Position numbers and translations under genes: made by a program
From: Photorhabdus akhurstii
GTDB lineage: Bacteria; Pseudomonadota; Gammaproteobacteria; Enterobacterales; Enterobacteriaceae
Assembly (NCBI RefSeq): GCF_018448925.1
Contig: NZ_RCWE01000003.1
Coordinates: 1-64,000 of the forward strand
Direction: 5' to 3'
Length of the DNA: 64,000 bases
Part shown: piece after piece, positions 17,008 through 29,347 of the stretch
Layout of the letters: every line of letters begins with the position of its first letter
How positions within the stretch are numbered: position 1 is the first letter of the stretch
The notes under the pieces: generated by a model
Told to the model about the DNA's origin: nothing
Databases searched by the model: none
What the model saw: only the letters and a program-made list of their open reading frames with translations

Positions 17008-17694
17008 TTAAATCAAAAAATGGCGGGCCAGTAGAGGGGCGGTGAAATTTTTCCTCAGATAGAACCCGCGAGGCAGAGTCATAATAGGCTGGCCGTGTAT
17101 TCCGATTGCTTCAGTTAATGCTTTGCTGTTAGCCGCTTTTGGGCGTAACTGTAATACTTCGCCATGACGGGCGGTAACGCTCTCTACTTTGCCAAGCACG
17201 ATGAAATCCATCAATTCTTCCCAGTCACGACGCAGTAACTCTTCCTCTTGTTGATTGGGACTCCACAATAAAGGGGAACCAACTCGGCGTTCGGCTAGAG
17301 GAATTTCCCGTTCGCCTTCAACAGGTATCCACAGCACCCGCGATAATTTGCGCCTGACATGGCAACTTGCCCAGGTAATGCCGCTGTTGCCTGTTAATGG
17401 TGCAACGCAGACAAATGTTGTCTCCAGTGGATAACCTCTTCTGTCCACGGGGATGGTTTTAAGCTCAATACCGATATGTTCGAAATCTTGTTCTGGCTTA
17501 CTGCCGGCACTCGCACCGAGATAATATTCTAGCAACATGCCTACCCAGCCTTTATCTCGTTTCAGATTGGGTGGGATAGGTAAATCTGCTTTTGCCGCGA
17601 GTTCTCCCATTGATAAGCCAGCCAGAAGGTGGGCGCATTCAAGCAATTGTTGCTCGTTGTCTGGTGGCGGTGGAGGGGAAAAAAGAGTGCTCAT
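17008..17694 (-). CDS. mutH: DNA mismatch repair endonuclease MutH
   Basis: MutH nicks the unmethylated strand at hemimethylated GATC sites when activated by MutL, giving mismatch repair its strand choice. The 228-residue length equals that of E. coli (229). The catalytic core is visible as the acidic/lysine run [13 protein letters not shown] (Asp/Glu-x-Lys of the PD-(D/E)XK fold), preceded by [13 protein letters not shown]. Presence of mutH implies Dam methylation in this organism. The upstream 580-bp region carries DnaA boxes. The ribosome binding site is weak. Confidence 0.95.
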   Translation of the reverse strand: MSTLFSPPPPPDNEQQLLECAHLLAGLSMGELAAKADLPIPPNLKRDKGWVGMLLEYYLGASAGSKPEQDFEHIGIELKTIPVDRRGYPLETTFVCVAPLTGNSGITWASCHVRRKLSRVLWIPVEGEREIPLAERRVGSPLLWSPNQQEEELLRRDWEELMDFIVLGKVESVTARHGEVLQLRPKAANSKALTEAIGIHGQPIMTLPRGFYLRKNFTAPLLARHFLI

Positions 17695-18278
17695 TTGGGA
17701 TATCCGTTTTTTAGGTCAAAAAACAGCCTTAGTTTCTGTGAATAATAAATCTGAGGTTCATACAATAGCTAACAAGTGATAATAGCATGATATACAAACA
17801 TTTTTTATTGCTGTTTCAAATGTTGTAAAATTGACTGCCGTTCTTGTTCACCTATTGCCGGTAATAATGAACAGGATCTTACACCATGTTATCCACAGTT
17901 TTATGGGATAAGTAGACAAAAATGAGATCACTGGTTTGATTTACAGGTTTGACTAACACTTTTTTCTACAAAAACTACTGTTTTTTGCTTAACCAAAAAG
18001 CATAACCTGTGGATAACATGATGTTTGGTTGTTTTTTGTTCTCATCAACTAACGCTGTCCATTATAGCCGTGACTAACGTTAGAAATAACGAGGTAAATA
18101 GCTGCTATTTCAATGAAAAATAAATACTATTTCATTTTTTGTCTATAAATTGATAATTCATAATATAAAGCTATACCTGAATTACCCCTGCCTTTTTCAC
18201 ATAGATATCCACAGAAAAAGTGAATAAAAGCGAGTTTGTACACCTGTGTATGTTCATAACTCTGGCCTTTTCTGTGAA
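17695..18278. promoter_or_regulatory. Candidate DARS2-like DnaA-reactivating locus upstream of mutH
   Basis: This intergenic stretch holds perfect DnaA boxes TTATCCACA at 17889-17897 (plus) and 18008-18016 (minus), and a one-mismatch box ATATCCACA at 18205-18213. An IHF-like site (12 of 13 to YAANNNNTTGATW) is at 17929-17941. In E. coli, DARS2, which recharges DnaA with ATP using IHF and Fis, lies next to mutH. Position and site content therefore suggest the homologue. No gene is seen here. Confidence 0.55.
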
Positions 18279-19940
18279 TTACCCTTCAGATGGGTTGAAC
18301 CAGGCAGATTTGAAATCAAACCAACCAAAGGTGTTCATTTTGACTCCCCTCATACTTCTCTGTCCCTGTAACTCAAGCCAGTGGTGGAACAGTGGATGCA
18401 GCCAATGTTCATCAATTATTTTTTCACACCACTCTTCAAGCGATAACGCTTGTTGTCGCCATTGTGATACTTCTTTACTTAAATCATTACCAAGGCACTT
18501 TTTCAATAATGGCATCTCGTACAGCGTAGCGAACAGCGAAAACTCCAGAGGGTTATAAAAGTTGGCGGTAGCAAGCCAGAGGTCACTTTCGGTGTTGCCA
18601 TTGAACCATGTGTCATAATCCACGATGTTGATTTTCAATTCGACGCCGCACTTGGTCAGTATGGCTTGCAGGATCTGGCTGATTGTGTGGTATTCGTGAT
18701 GTTGATGGCAAAGCGTGACGGTCAGATGGGTAATATCCTCTGGTTTGTTCAATTCGGATATCAGTTTACTGTGATGCCAGCGTAGTAATAAACCATAAGC
18801 GGGTGACCAATGGCGTTGATAAAAGGGGTCACAGTGCGCTAGTAGATTTATCGGTGTTAGCAGGCTGCATAGCCATTGGCGAACCTCTTCTCTCTTACAT
18901 TTAGTTGAACGGTGGTCGTGTAGTAGAAAATAACAGCCCTCTTCTATCCTGCTATCTAACGAGTTATTACCTGTGCTGTCACTTTCCAGATGCAAAGTTG
19001 TACAAACCAGTTTCTCGGCGAGTTCCGGTAGGAACCATATATTCACCTGATCAATCAGCGCCCGAAAGCCAAAGTAATTATCAAAGGCCCGAATTTGTAG
19101 TTTCTGAGCGCTGTTTTTTATGACCTGGTAAGGGCCGGTTCCCACTGGCATACGAGAGAAGTTCGGTAACTTTTGCCACTCTTGAGGCAAGATCATGGCA
19201 TGTGGGCTGCCAATTAATAAAGGGAGCCAGAGATCGGGTTCTGAAAGAAAAATATCAATTACATAGGGTGTTGGCGTGGTGACTTTTTCAATATGAGAAA
19301 AAAGAGGCAGGTTGCGTAATCTTTGTAGTGAAGCAATGACATCCGCCATCTGTAATTCTCTGCCGTGGTGAAAATGGATGGCCGGCCGTAGATAAAATCG
19401 CCAATGATTTGAGGATAATTGTTGCCAATGATGAGCTAAGTCAGCTTCTGGTTCCCCATTTTCCTCATTTATGCGGGTTAGGCTATTAAATATCTGCCTG
19501 ACCAGATGAATTTCAGAACGGCGTAACGGTGAACCGGGTAGAAGATTAGGAAAGGGGCGATAATAGAGTATCCGCAGTAAGTTTTTTCCCTGACGGAAAC
19601 GGCGTTCAATCTGGGAGAGTACCATATGACGGACTGTATCTTTATCACCAACCAGTTGGACCAACTTCTCAACATTCTGTTGCTCAAGTAACTCTTCAGC
19701 CCGTTGTTGTTGAAGTTCCCAGCCATCGCGTAAGAAATTCAGTTGAGAACGTTTCCCTCGACCGGACTCTGCCTGCCACTGTAACCAGCCAGCTTTCTGC
19801 ATATTGTTGAGCAGTGAACGGATATGACGTTTTGAACAATGCAGTACATTTGCCAGCTCTTGTAATGTTGTTTCAGCCTCTTTTCCTTGATGGTGTTGCC
19901 ATAATCGAATGAATTGTTGTTGTAAGCGTGAACTGGGCAT
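18279..19940 (-). CDS. sgrR: Transcriptional regulator SgrR
   Basis: A 553-residue SgrR. It has an N-terminal winged-helix domain (about residues 5-110, including LHCSKRHIRSLLNNMQKAGWL) followed by a periplasmic-binding-protein-like sensor domain (SBP type 5; for example HHGRELQMADVIASL and MPVGTGPYQV) without a signal peptide. In E. coli SgrR senses glucose-phosphate stress and activates the divergent small RNA SgrS. A matching SgrS candidate lies divergently here at about 20010-20109, which supports the call. The setA gene that follows sgrS in E. coli is absent; the leucine operon follows instead. Confidence 0.92.
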   Translation of the reverse strand: MPSSRLQQQFIRLWQHHQGKEAETTLQELANVLHCSKRHIRSLLNNMQKAGWLQWQAESGRGKRSQLNFLRDGWELQQQRAEELLEQQNVEKLVQLVGDKDTVRHMVLSQIERRFRQGKNLLRILYYRPFPNLLPGSPLRRSEIHLVRQIFNSLTRINEENGEPEADLAHHWQQLSSNHWRFYLRPAIHFHHGRELQMADVIASLQRLRNLPLFSHIEKVTTPTPYVIDIFLSEPDLWLPLLIGSPHAMILPQEWQKLPNFSRMPVGTGPYQVIKNSAQKLQIRAFDNYFGFRALIDQVNIWFLPELAEKLVCTTLHLESDSTGNNSLDSRIEEGCYFLLHDHRSTKCKREEVRQWLCSLLTPINLLAHCDPFYQRHWSPAYGLLLRWHHSKLISELNKPEDITHLTVTLCHQHHEYHTISQILQAILTKCGVELKINIVDYDTWFNGNTESDLWLATANFYNPLEFSLFATLYEMPLLKKCLGNDLSKEVSQWRQQALSLEEWCEKIIDEHWLHPLFHHWLELQGQRSMRGVKMNTFGWFDFKSAWFNPSEG

Positions 19941-20009
19941 AAAAGAGGAACTCCAGAGTATTATTCATCAATTTTTATTTCCTTATATTGAGACGATAAT
20001 TATCCATAT

Positions 20010-20109
20010 TGAAAGTAGCTCAATAGGCCAGACGAAATCTGGCTTCTCCCCCAATTTTCTTGAGTAATGGTGATTTGCCAGCCAGTAAGAAAACTTACTG
20101 GCTTTTTTT
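20010..20109 (+). ncRNA. sgrS: SgrS small RNA candidate
   Basis: It is divergent from sgrR, as in E. coli. A 5' hairpin GCCAGA/TCTGGC (20027-20043) is followed by GAGTAATGGTG at 20062-20072. This differs by one base from the ptsG-pairing core GAGTATTGGTG of E. coli SgrS. A terminator hairpin (20081-20102) with seven Ts completes the Hfq-type 3' end. There is no room for a SgrT peptide, so this would be a short, RNA-only form. The 5' end is estimated. Confidence 0.65.
20081..20109 (+). terminator. SgrS Rho-independent terminator
   Basis: GCCAGTAAG (20081-20089) pairs with CTTACTGGC (20094-20102) around AAAA, followed by seven Ts. Confidence 0.8.
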
Positions 20110-20341
20110 CTTATTATACATTATGTACTCCTCGCTTCTTTTTTACATGTTAGCTTAAAACGAGTAATAATCTGGCATTGGTGGCGATTTGTCCAGCTAC
20201 TATCGCTATTTTATCTGTTAATTTCTTTTAAATGTGATGTGGCGTGATTAAATATTAGTTAAGACATTGTATGTGGCTGAAAAGTGACTGCCTGTATGAG
20301 TATAGACGTGGTGGGATTGTTCTTGCCTTTGACGTCGATAG

Positions 20342-20370
20342 AAAAATCCCGTAGTAGAAAACTACGGGAT
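20342..20370 (-). terminator. Leucine operon terminator
   Basis: ATCCCGTAGT (20346-20355) pairs with ACTACGGGAT (20361-20370) around a 5-nt loop, with a T-run on the minus strand, 19 nt past the leuD stop. Confidence 0.85.
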
Positions 20371-20388
20371 GAATCAATAAAGGAAAAA

Positions 20389-20994
20389 TTAACGCAGAAA
20401 AACCGGTTGTTCCTGCTCGTAGGCTGTTATGGCGTCCAGATGTTGTAATGTCAAGCCGATGCTGTCCAGACCATTCATCATACAGTGACGTCGGAAACTA
20501 TCGATTTCAAAATCATAATTTTTATTGCCAGCGTGAACTTTCTGTTGTTCTAGATCGACAGTAAAACGACAAGCTTTGTTTTGTTGAACCAAATCAAATA
20601 GCTCATTAACATCTTTATCGTTCAGTTTTACTGGCAATAACTGGTTGTTGAAAGCGTTACTGTAGAAAATGTCCGCAAAACTTGGGGCGATAACCACTTT
20701 AAAACCATAATCCGTTAGTGCCCAAGGCGCATGTTCGCGGGAGGAACCGCAACCAAAGTTTTCACGAGCCAGAAGAATACTGGCACCCTGATAACAAGGC
20801 TGATTTAATACGAATTCAGGGTTAGGTTTTTGTCCTGCATCATCAAGAAAACGCCAGTCATGAAATAGATGTTGACCAAATCCTGTGCGCGTGACTTTCT
20901 GCAAGAATTGTTTGGGAATAATGGCATCAGTATCGACGTTTGCCGCATCTAAAGGAGCAACCAAGCCGGTATGTTGAATAAACTTTTCCATCAT
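20389..20994 (-). CDS. leuD: 3-isopropylmalate dehydratase small subunit
   Basis: LeuD is the small (swivelling-domain) subunit that with LeuC isomerises 2-isopropylmalate to 3-isopropylmalate in leucine synthesis. The 201-residue length is identical to that of E. coli LeuD. Family signatures are visible: [13 protein letters not shown] near residue 19 and [15 protein letters not shown] near 73. It is the last gene of leuABCD, 8 nt after leuC, and is followed by the operon terminator. Confidence 0.97.
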   Translation of the reverse strand: MMEKFIQHTGLVAPLDAANVDTDAIIPKQFLQKVTRTGFGQHLFHDWRFLDDAGQKPNPEFVLNQPCYQGASILLARENFGCGSSREHAPWALTDYGFKVVIAPSFADIFYSNAFNNQLLPVKLNDKDVNELFDLVQQNKACRFTVDLEQQKVHAGNKNYDFEIDSFRRHCMMNGLDSIGLTLQHLDAITAYEQEQPVFLR

Positions 20995-21002
20995 TCTCTC
21001 CT

Positions 21003-22412
21003 TTATGACTTCTGTGCTGGATGGCGTATATCGATAAAATGACCATTAATCGCTGCTGCTGCTGCCATCGCTGGACTGACCAAATGGGTGCGTCCACCAC
21101 GTCCCTGGCGCCCTTCAAAGTTGCGGTTACTAGTAGAAGCGCAGCGTTCACCGGGTTGCAGGCGGTCGTTATTCATTGCCAGACACATGGAACATCCGGG
21201 TAAGCGCCATTCAAAACCAGCCTCTATGAAAATTTTATCTAAACCCTCTGCTTCTGCTTGTGCTTGAACAGGGCCTGATCCGGGAACAACGATTGCTTGA
21301 ACACCAGGAGCCACTTTATGGCCTTGTGCGATGGCTGCGGCAGCCCGTAAATCTTCAATCCGGGAGTTGGTGCAAGAACCGATAAAGACTTTATCGATCT
21401 TCACATCTGTTAGCTTAATACCGGGTTTCAAATCCATATAAGCCAGTGCTTTTTCAGCAGAGGCACGTTCGACAGGATCACTAAAAGATTCTGGCGCAGG
21501 AATGGCTTGATCAATGGCGATCACTTGTCCAGGGTTTGTTCCCCATGTGACCTGCGGAGAGATCTCTTCTGCATTAATGGTAATAACGGTGTCATATTGT
21601 GCATCAGGATCGGATTTCAATGTTTTCCAGTAAGCAACAGCTTGTTCCCACAGCTCTCCTTTTGGTGAGAACTGGCGGCCTTTCATATAAGTAAAAGTGG
21701 TTTCATCCGGTGCGACCAAACCAGCTTTAGCGCCCATTTCAATTGCCATGTTACATAAAGTCATACGGCCTTCCATGCTAAGCGCTTCAATCGCCTTACC
21801 ACAGAATTCCACCACATACCCGGTACCACCCGCGCTACCTGTTTTGCCGATGATCGCCAGAACGATATCTTTGGCGGTGATAGCATTACCGACACCACCC
21901 ATCACTTCGATTTTCATAGTTTTAGCGCGGGCTTGTTTTAGGGTTTGGGTGGCGAGTACATGTTCAACTTCAGAAGTGCCAATGCCGAAAGCCAGTGAGC
22001 CGAATGCCCCATGCGTCGCGGTATGGGAATCACCACAAACAATCGTCATGCCCGGCAGGGTTATACCCTGTTCAGGTCCGATGACATGAACAATCCCCTG
22101 ATAAGGGTGGTTGAGGTCATATAATGTGATACCGAATTCGGCACAATTTTTCATCAACTCCTGCATTTGAATACGAGCCATGTCACCACAGGCGTTAATA
22201 TCTTTTGTTTGCGTGGATACGTTATGATCCATTGTTGCGAACGTTTTACCTGGCTGGTGCACTGGGCGGCCTTTGGTGCGCAAACCATCGAAAGCTTGCG
22301 GCGAGGTCACTTCATGAACCAGATGACGATCAATATAGAGTAGCGGGATTTCATTCGGTACTTCCCGGACAATATGGGCGTCATATAATTTTTGATATAA
22401 AGTTTTAGCCAT
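21003..22412 (-). CDS. leuC: 3-isopropylmalate dehydratase large subunit
   Basis: LeuC carries the 4Fe-4S cluster of isopropylmalate isomerase, an aconitase-family enzyme. The 469 residues (E. coli 466) include [20 protein letters not shown], the cluster-ligand region [15 protein letters not shown] near 345 and [11 protein letters not shown] near 406, which supplies the other cysteines. It lies 1 nt from leuB and 8 nt from leuD in the operon. Confidence 0.97.
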   Translation of the reverse strand: MAKTLYQKLYDAHIVREVPNEIPLLYIDRHLVHEVTSPQAFDGLRTKGRPVHQPGKTFATMDHNVSTQTKDINACGDMARIQMQELMKNCAEFGITLYDLNHPYQGIVHVIGPEQGITLPGMTIVCGDSHTATHGAFGSLAFGIGTSEVEHVLATQTLKQARAKTMKIEVMGGVGNAITAKDIVLAIIGKTGSAGGTGYVVEFCGKAIEALSMEGRMTLCNMAIEMGAKAGLVAPDETTFTYMKGRQFSPKGELWEQAVAYWKTLKSDPDAQYDTVITINAEEISPQVTWGTNPGQVIAIDQAIPAPESFSDPVERASAEKALAYMDLKPGIKLTDVKIDKVFIGSCTNSRIEDLRAAAAIAQGHKVAPGVQAIVVPGSGPVQAQAEAEGLDKIFIEAGFEWRLPGCSMCLAMNNDRLQPGERCASTSNRNFEGRQGRGGRTHLVSPAMAAAAAINGHFIDIRHPAQKS

Positions 22413-22413
22413 G

Positions 22414-25070
<2,657 letters not shown>

Positions 25071-25110
25071 ATGTACGTTCCTCTCGTGGTTATTTTTTGC
25101 GCCCAGCAGG

Positions 25111-25138
25111 TAAAAAAAACCCGCGCATGGCGCGGGTT
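25111..25138 (-). terminator. leu attenuator terminator
   Basis: On the minus strand a perfect 9-bp stem, AACCCGCGC with GCGCGGGTT around a 3-nt loop (25118-25138), is followed by eight Ts. It lies between leuL and leuA, where ribosome stalling on leucine codons would decide read-through. Confidence 0.88.
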
Positions 25139-25175
25139 CTTGTGAATGTCTGGTTTGGACCAACTCTGTTTTGAA

Positions 25176-25259
25176 TCAACTCTGTTTTCTGTCCACCAGC
25201 ATACCGCGCATATCAGATACGATAAGTAGTAGGTTTAATAGACAAATTGAGTGAATCAT
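25176..25259 (-). CDS. leuL: leu operon leader peptide
   Basis: A 27-residue frame reading MIHSICLLNLLLIVSDMRG and eight more residues, with five leucines packed in CLLNLLL, encoded CTA, TTA, CTA, CTA and CTT. The purine run GAAAGG lies upstream. It sits just after the promoter and before the attenuator hairpin, as E. coli leuL does. When charged leucyl-tRNA is scarce the ribosome would stall on these rare-type codons and prevent the terminator. The sequence differs from the E. coli peptide, but the logic is the same. Confidence 0.9.
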   Translation of the reverse strand: MIHSICLLNLLLIVSDMRGMLVDRKQS

Positions 25260-25313
25260 ATCGATCCAACCTTTCAGTAGTATTAATGAGTGTTCGTGAT
25301 TCGTATGCTTTTA

Positions 25314-25342
25314 TTGATACGTTATCTTAAAAGTGATGTCAA
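25314..25342 (-). promoter_or_regulatory. leu operon promoter
   Basis: On the minus strand a perfect -35 TTGACA (25337-25342) is separated by 17 bp from the -10-like TATCAA (25314-25319), about 55 bp upstream of leuL. Confidence 0.75.
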
Positions 25343-26026
25343 GAATTCATTTAGGCATATGATTCTTGGTTTTACTTTTCTTATGGCGGTAAATTGAAGT
25401 GTTGATCTGTTTATATTTAAAAAGATTTTATTTTATCCTTTTTTGTTTGGGTTTGACTTTCGTGATGAGCTAAGATTTATATAAAAATAGTGCATTATAC
25501 TGATTAATTAAAATTAAGTATTTTCCGTTTAGTGAGCTGGAAGTGGATTTGTATTTTTCTGAAAAACATCATTTGTCATTGGAAAAATAGATACAAATAG
25601 GAAGTTATGTTATATATCTTTGAAAAAATAATTCTATAACATAATAACTCTGATAAAATTGTTTAATAATAATAAGTCAGTAATTTTATTATGAATTGTG
25701 TCATTCTTTGATTTATCATCATATACAGAATAGCAGGGTGAATAAATTGTTAACATAATTGTACTTTTTTGTAAATAAATAATGAGCATTACATTGTCTA
25801 CTAATTGAAATTATATATTTTTAACACTAATAGGGGGATGCGCTGGTTAGCTATGCGTATTCAGATTTGTACAAGGACGAGTCTTAATTATTTGTTATCG
25901 AAATGATTAAGACAATTGATCTCGTTAATAGTTATAGTCATCGTAATATCTGAGTAATAAATGAAGGTATTTCCGATGTTTTGTTATTAGCCGGGATCAT
26001 CTGCATGAGTTTAGTGGAGTTAAACA
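25343..26026. other. AT-rich leuL-leuO control region
   Basis: About 680 bp of very AT-rich DNA without a gene, between divergent leu and leuO. In E. coli the equivalent region is silenced by H-NS and relieved by LeuO. The composition here would fit the same control, but no specific sites can be assigned. Confidence 0.5.
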
Positions 26027-26971
26027 ATGGCTGAATACACCTCAGTAACTGCAACCAAAAAAGATCCAAATGAAATTCATTTGCGTAATGTGGATCTCAA
26101 TCTGCTGACTGTTTTTGATGCAGTTATGCAAATGCAGAATGTGACACGTGCGGCACAGATATTAGGAATGTCACAACCGGCGGTCAGTAATGCGGTTTCT
26201 CGTTTGAAGCTAATGTTCAATGACGAATTATTTGTACGCTATGGGCGTGGAATACAACCGACGGCAAGGGCCCATCAATTATTTGGTCCAGTCCGTCAGG
26301 CATTACAACTGGTATATAATGAGTTACCTGGGGTTGGTTTTGAACCTGATAATAGTGATAGGGTTTTTAGTCTTTCAATTTGTAGCCCTTTGGATATTAG
26401 GCTGGCTGCAAAAATAGTTGAACAGGTAAAACAAAATACACCTAATCTGGGTGTGACGATTAGATCATATTTACATGATAATATTGAGCATCAGCTCAGA
26501 TACCAGGAAACTGAGTTTGTCATTAGCTATACGCAGCTAGAACGCATGGATTTTCATCATTACCCGTTATTCAATGATGAGTTGGTTTTGGCTGTTTCTA
26601 ATCATCATCCAAGAATTGAAAATAGTATTAGTGAGCAGCAATTGTATGAGGAACATCATGCAGTTGTATCATTGGATAATATATGTTCATTCAGCGTTCC
26701 CTATTATGATGGAGGTGAACGTCTGCGTTCGGTTGTTTATCAGGGTACCGACTTGAATAGTGTGTTGCACATTGTCTCTCAAACTTATTTGGTTGCAATT
26801 GCGCCAAAATGGCTGGTTGAGCACTATAGCGAACAATTAGCAATAAGGGCGGTTTCATTACCGTGGGATCAAGTAAGTCGTCCGTGTTATTTGATTTGGC
26901 ACGAATCTACAACGAAAGATAAAGGGCATCAGTGGATGAAGTCGTTGTTGAGTCAACTTAGTAACAGATAA
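26027..26971 (+). CDS. leuO: LysR-type global regulator LeuO
   Basis: LeuO is a LysR-family regulator that opposes H-NS silencing and controls many stress and virulence loci in enterics; in Photorhabdus and Xenorhabdus LeuO homologues influence secondary metabolism. The 314-residue protein (E. coli 314) has the helix-turn-helix at about 22-85 ([33 protein letters not shown]) and the effector domain after about 110. A GTGGAG lies 7 nt before the ATG. It occupies its conserved place between leu and ilvIH, though here the latter is displaced by about 10 kb of inserted genes. Confidence 0.94.
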   Translation: MAEYTSVTATKKDPNEIHLRNVDLNLLTVFDAVMQMQNVTRAAQILGMSQPAVSNAVSRLKLMFNDELFVRYGRGIQPTARAHQLFGPVRQALQLVYNELPGVGFEPDNSDRVFSLSICSPLDIRLAAKIVEQVKQNTPNLGVTIRSYLHDNIEHQLRYQETEFVISYTQLERMDFHHYPLFNDELVLAVSNHHPRIENSISEQQLYEEHHAVVSLDNICSFSVPYYDGGERLRSVVYQGTDLNSVLHIVSQTYLVAIAPKWLVEHYSEQLAIRAVSLPWDQVSRPCYLIWHESTTKDKGHQWMKSLLSQLSNR

Positions 26972-26979
26972 TTAATTTG

Positions 26980-27014
26980 AAACTCACTACTGTATAAGGG
27001 TGGTGAGTTTTTTT
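26980..27014 (+). terminator. leuO terminator
   Basis: AAACTCACTAC (26980-26990) pairs with GTGGTGAGTTT (27000-27010), including one T-G pair, and a T-run follows. Confidence 0.8.
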
Positions 27015-27204
27015 ATTTTATCACAAATTTTTCAACTTTTGATAAATAGGCTTTTCCTGTTGTTCAGGAATCGGTAGACTGCGAGGAAATAGCTAACACC
27101 TGTAAGCTGAAAAGCGAATAAGTGATGCGAAAAGGTATTATCAGAGAATAAAATTACTGTTTTTTCTCCGATAAGAAAAAAAATTTTCGAACAGGAAAAA
27201 AATT

Positions 27205-29007
27205 GTGATAACTAAAAATTTACATCCTTATCACTTGATAAACCGATTGCAACAACAAATCAAACGACACCCAGAGAAAATTGCTTTTCGCCAATGGTCT
27301 CCGGCTGAACAACTCGAACTAAATTGGAATGATATTGGCAAAAAGACCAATGCTATTAGCCGGGCGTTGTTGGAGATTGGTGTTGATGTGCAAGAAAAAA
27401 TTGGTCTCTTTGCACATAACAGCATGGCGTGGTCATTGACAGATATTGCTGTATTACAACTTCGGGCGGTTACTGTTCCGCTGTATGCGACTAGTAGTCA
27501 AGAACAAGCGAGTTTCATACTGAATGATGCTAGTGTGCGTATCCTGTTTGTCGGTGGGCAGGCGCAGTACGATGTTGCTATTACTTTGACAGAACGTTGT
27601 CCTCAGTTAAGTCACATTATTGTCTTAGATGAATCAGTCGATTTGCGGGATTGTTCATTAGCTCAACATTTATCTGATTTCATGGCTGATGATAAATTAC
27701 AACATCAGTCGGAGTTGGAAACCCGTATCGCTAACCACAATCTGGATGATCTTTTTACGCTTATTTATACGTCTGGTACAACTGGCGAGCCTAAAGGCGT
27801 CATGCTTGATTACCGTAATTTAGCCTATCAGTTGTATTCACATGATCATGTCCTGGCGTTAACTGATCAGGATGTTTCTTTGAGTTTTCTGCCGTTATCC
27901 CATGTCTTTGAACGCGCATGGAGTTTTTATGTCATGCATGTAGGGGCGCAAAATGTTTATCTGACCGACACTAACTTTGTTCGTCAAGCTATGGCCGATA
28001 TTCGCCCGACCGTGATGTGCGCAGTGCCGAGATTTTATGAAAAAATTTATAGTGCGGTTTTTGAAAAGGTTTCTCAGGCTCCTTGGCATCGAAGAAAACT
28101 CTTTAATTGGGCGATTAAATGTGGTGAGCGTCAGTTTTTACGTAAGTTGCAAGGTAAAAAAAGCTGCCCTTGGTCGACAGCAATGCATCGACTGGCTGAT
28201 AAATTGGTATTGAGTAAATTGCGTAATGTATTGGGGGGCAGAGTTCGGTTTTTACCTGTTGCTGGCGCACGTCTGGACGAAACGATTATCCTGTTCTTTC
28301 TCGCTGTTGGGATAAATATCAAATATGGCTATGGCATGACAGAGACTTGCGCCACAGTTTCTTGTTGGGAAGAGCAAGGTTATGTACTTGGTTCTATTGG
28401 CAAACCATTGCCTGGCATTGACGTCCGTATCGGTGAAGAAGATGAGATACAAGTGCGTGGCCCAATTGTGATGAAAGGCTATTTCAATAATCAGCAAGAA
28501 ACCGCCAAAGCATTTACTCAAGACGGTTGGTTGCGTACCGGTGACGCTGGTAAATTGGATGAAAATGGTCATTTGTTCATTACTGAACGTCTGAAAGATT
28601 TGATGAAAACATCAAATGGTAAATATATTGCCCCTCAAATGATTGAAAGCGTTTTGGGGCAAGATCGTTTTATTGAACATATTGCTGTTATTGCTGATGC
28701 TCGTAAATTTGTATCGGCTCTTATCGTGCCTTGTTATGAAGCATTGGAAGAGTATGCAAGATCAATTAACCTCAAATATCATGATCGAGTTGAATTGCTG
28801 CGTCATAGTCAAATTATCAATATGTTTGAGCAACGCTTGAAAGAGATGCAGAAAAACTTCGCTCACTTCGATCAGGTAAAGCGTTTCACATTATTGCCAA
28901 ATCCATTTTCAATGGAAACAGGAGAATTAACGCCAACGCTAAAATTGCGAAGGAAAATTATTATGCAGCGTTACCATAACGAAATTGAATCCATGTATCG
29001 AGATTAA
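27205..29007 (+). CDS. Long-chain fatty-acid-CoA ligase (AMP-forming)
   Basis: A 600-residue member of the ANL adenylate-forming superfamily, closest in style to the long-chain acyl-CoA synthetases (FAA1/FadD15-like) rather than E. coli FadD. Core motifs are visible: LIYTSGTTGEPKG near residue 187, YGYGMTETCA near 374, WLRTGDAG near 442 and ITERLKDLMKTSNGKYIAP near 455. It would activate fatty acids with ATP and CoA, for degradation, lipid remodelling or a natural-product pathway; the substrate is unknown. The start is GTG 27205 with AGGA about 10 nt upstream. The gene is not normally found between leuO and ilvI in E. coli. Confidence 0.88.
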   Translation: MITKNLHPYHLINRLQQQIKRHPEKIAFRQWSPAEQLELNWNDIGKKTNAISRALLEIGVDVQEKIGLFAHNSMAWSLTDIAVLQLRAVTVPLYATSSQEQASFILNDASVRILFVGGQAQYDVAITLTERCPQLSHIIVLDESVDLRDCSLAQHLSDFMADDKLQHQSELETRIANHNLDDLFTLIYTSGTTGEPKGVMLDYRNLAYQLYSHDHVLALTDQDVSLSFLPLSHVFERAWSFYVMHVGAQNVYLTDTNFVRQAMADIRPTVMCAVPRFYEKIYSAVFEKVSQAPWHRRKLFNWAIKCGERQFLRKLQGKKSCPWSTAMHRLADKLVLSKLRNVLGGRVRFLPVAGARLDETIILFFLAVGINIKYGYGMTETCATVSCWEEQGYVLGSIGKPLPGIDVRIGEEDEIQVRGPIVMKGYFNNQQETAKAFTQDGWLRTGDAGKLDENGHLFITERLKDLMKTSNGKYIAPQMIESVLGQDRFIEHIAVIADARKFVSALIVPCYEALEEYARSINLKYHDRVELLRHSQIINMFEQRLKEMQKNFAHFDQVKRFTLLPNPFSMETGELTPTLKLRRKIIMQRYHNEIESMYRD

Positions 29008-29347
29008 TTTCTGGAGCTTTATAGAGCGAGACCGGCTATTCAAGGGAAATTTAAGGTAAGTATTCTACTTTCAATTTATCTCAGGAGTATCCGGTTTTTA
29101 AAATTTCAATATTAGATGAATAAGCTGTAGTTTAATTTTAAAAATTATAAATAAATTATATTCACGGGTATCATTCTATGCTTGGAATAGAGCACTTGTT
29201 ATTTAATAGGTTAGGGCAAGGTATAATTATCTGACTTTAAACGTCATGATGAAAAAGATGGTTATAAAAATGAAATAATAGTATTTTGTACTTGTGCGGT
29301 GTGCATGTATAGTAAATAAGACATATTTTGTATAATGAGGTGAATTG
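29008..29347. other. Intergenic stretch upstream of the small hydrolase
   Basis: About 340 bp, AT-rich. Apart from the ribosome binding site GAGGTG close to the next start, no promoter, terminator or gene is recognised. Confidence 0.5.

Larger units (their letters stand above)
19941..20388. other. sgrR-leuD intergenic stretch
   Basis: About 450 bp with no protein gene. It holds the SgrS candidate, its terminator and, at the far end, the leucine-operon terminator. The 200 bp between 20110 and 20340 show nothing recognisable. Confidence 0.6.

Noticed and set aside
25163-25163. Extended leuA start at 25163
   Set aside because: It would translate through the attenuator hairpin. The start at 25070 has a good ribosome binding site and matches family length.
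26220-26417. A 65-codon hydrophobic frame inside leuO
   Set aside because: It overlaps a fully conserved leuO frame on the same strand and has no start signal of its own; it is a shadow.
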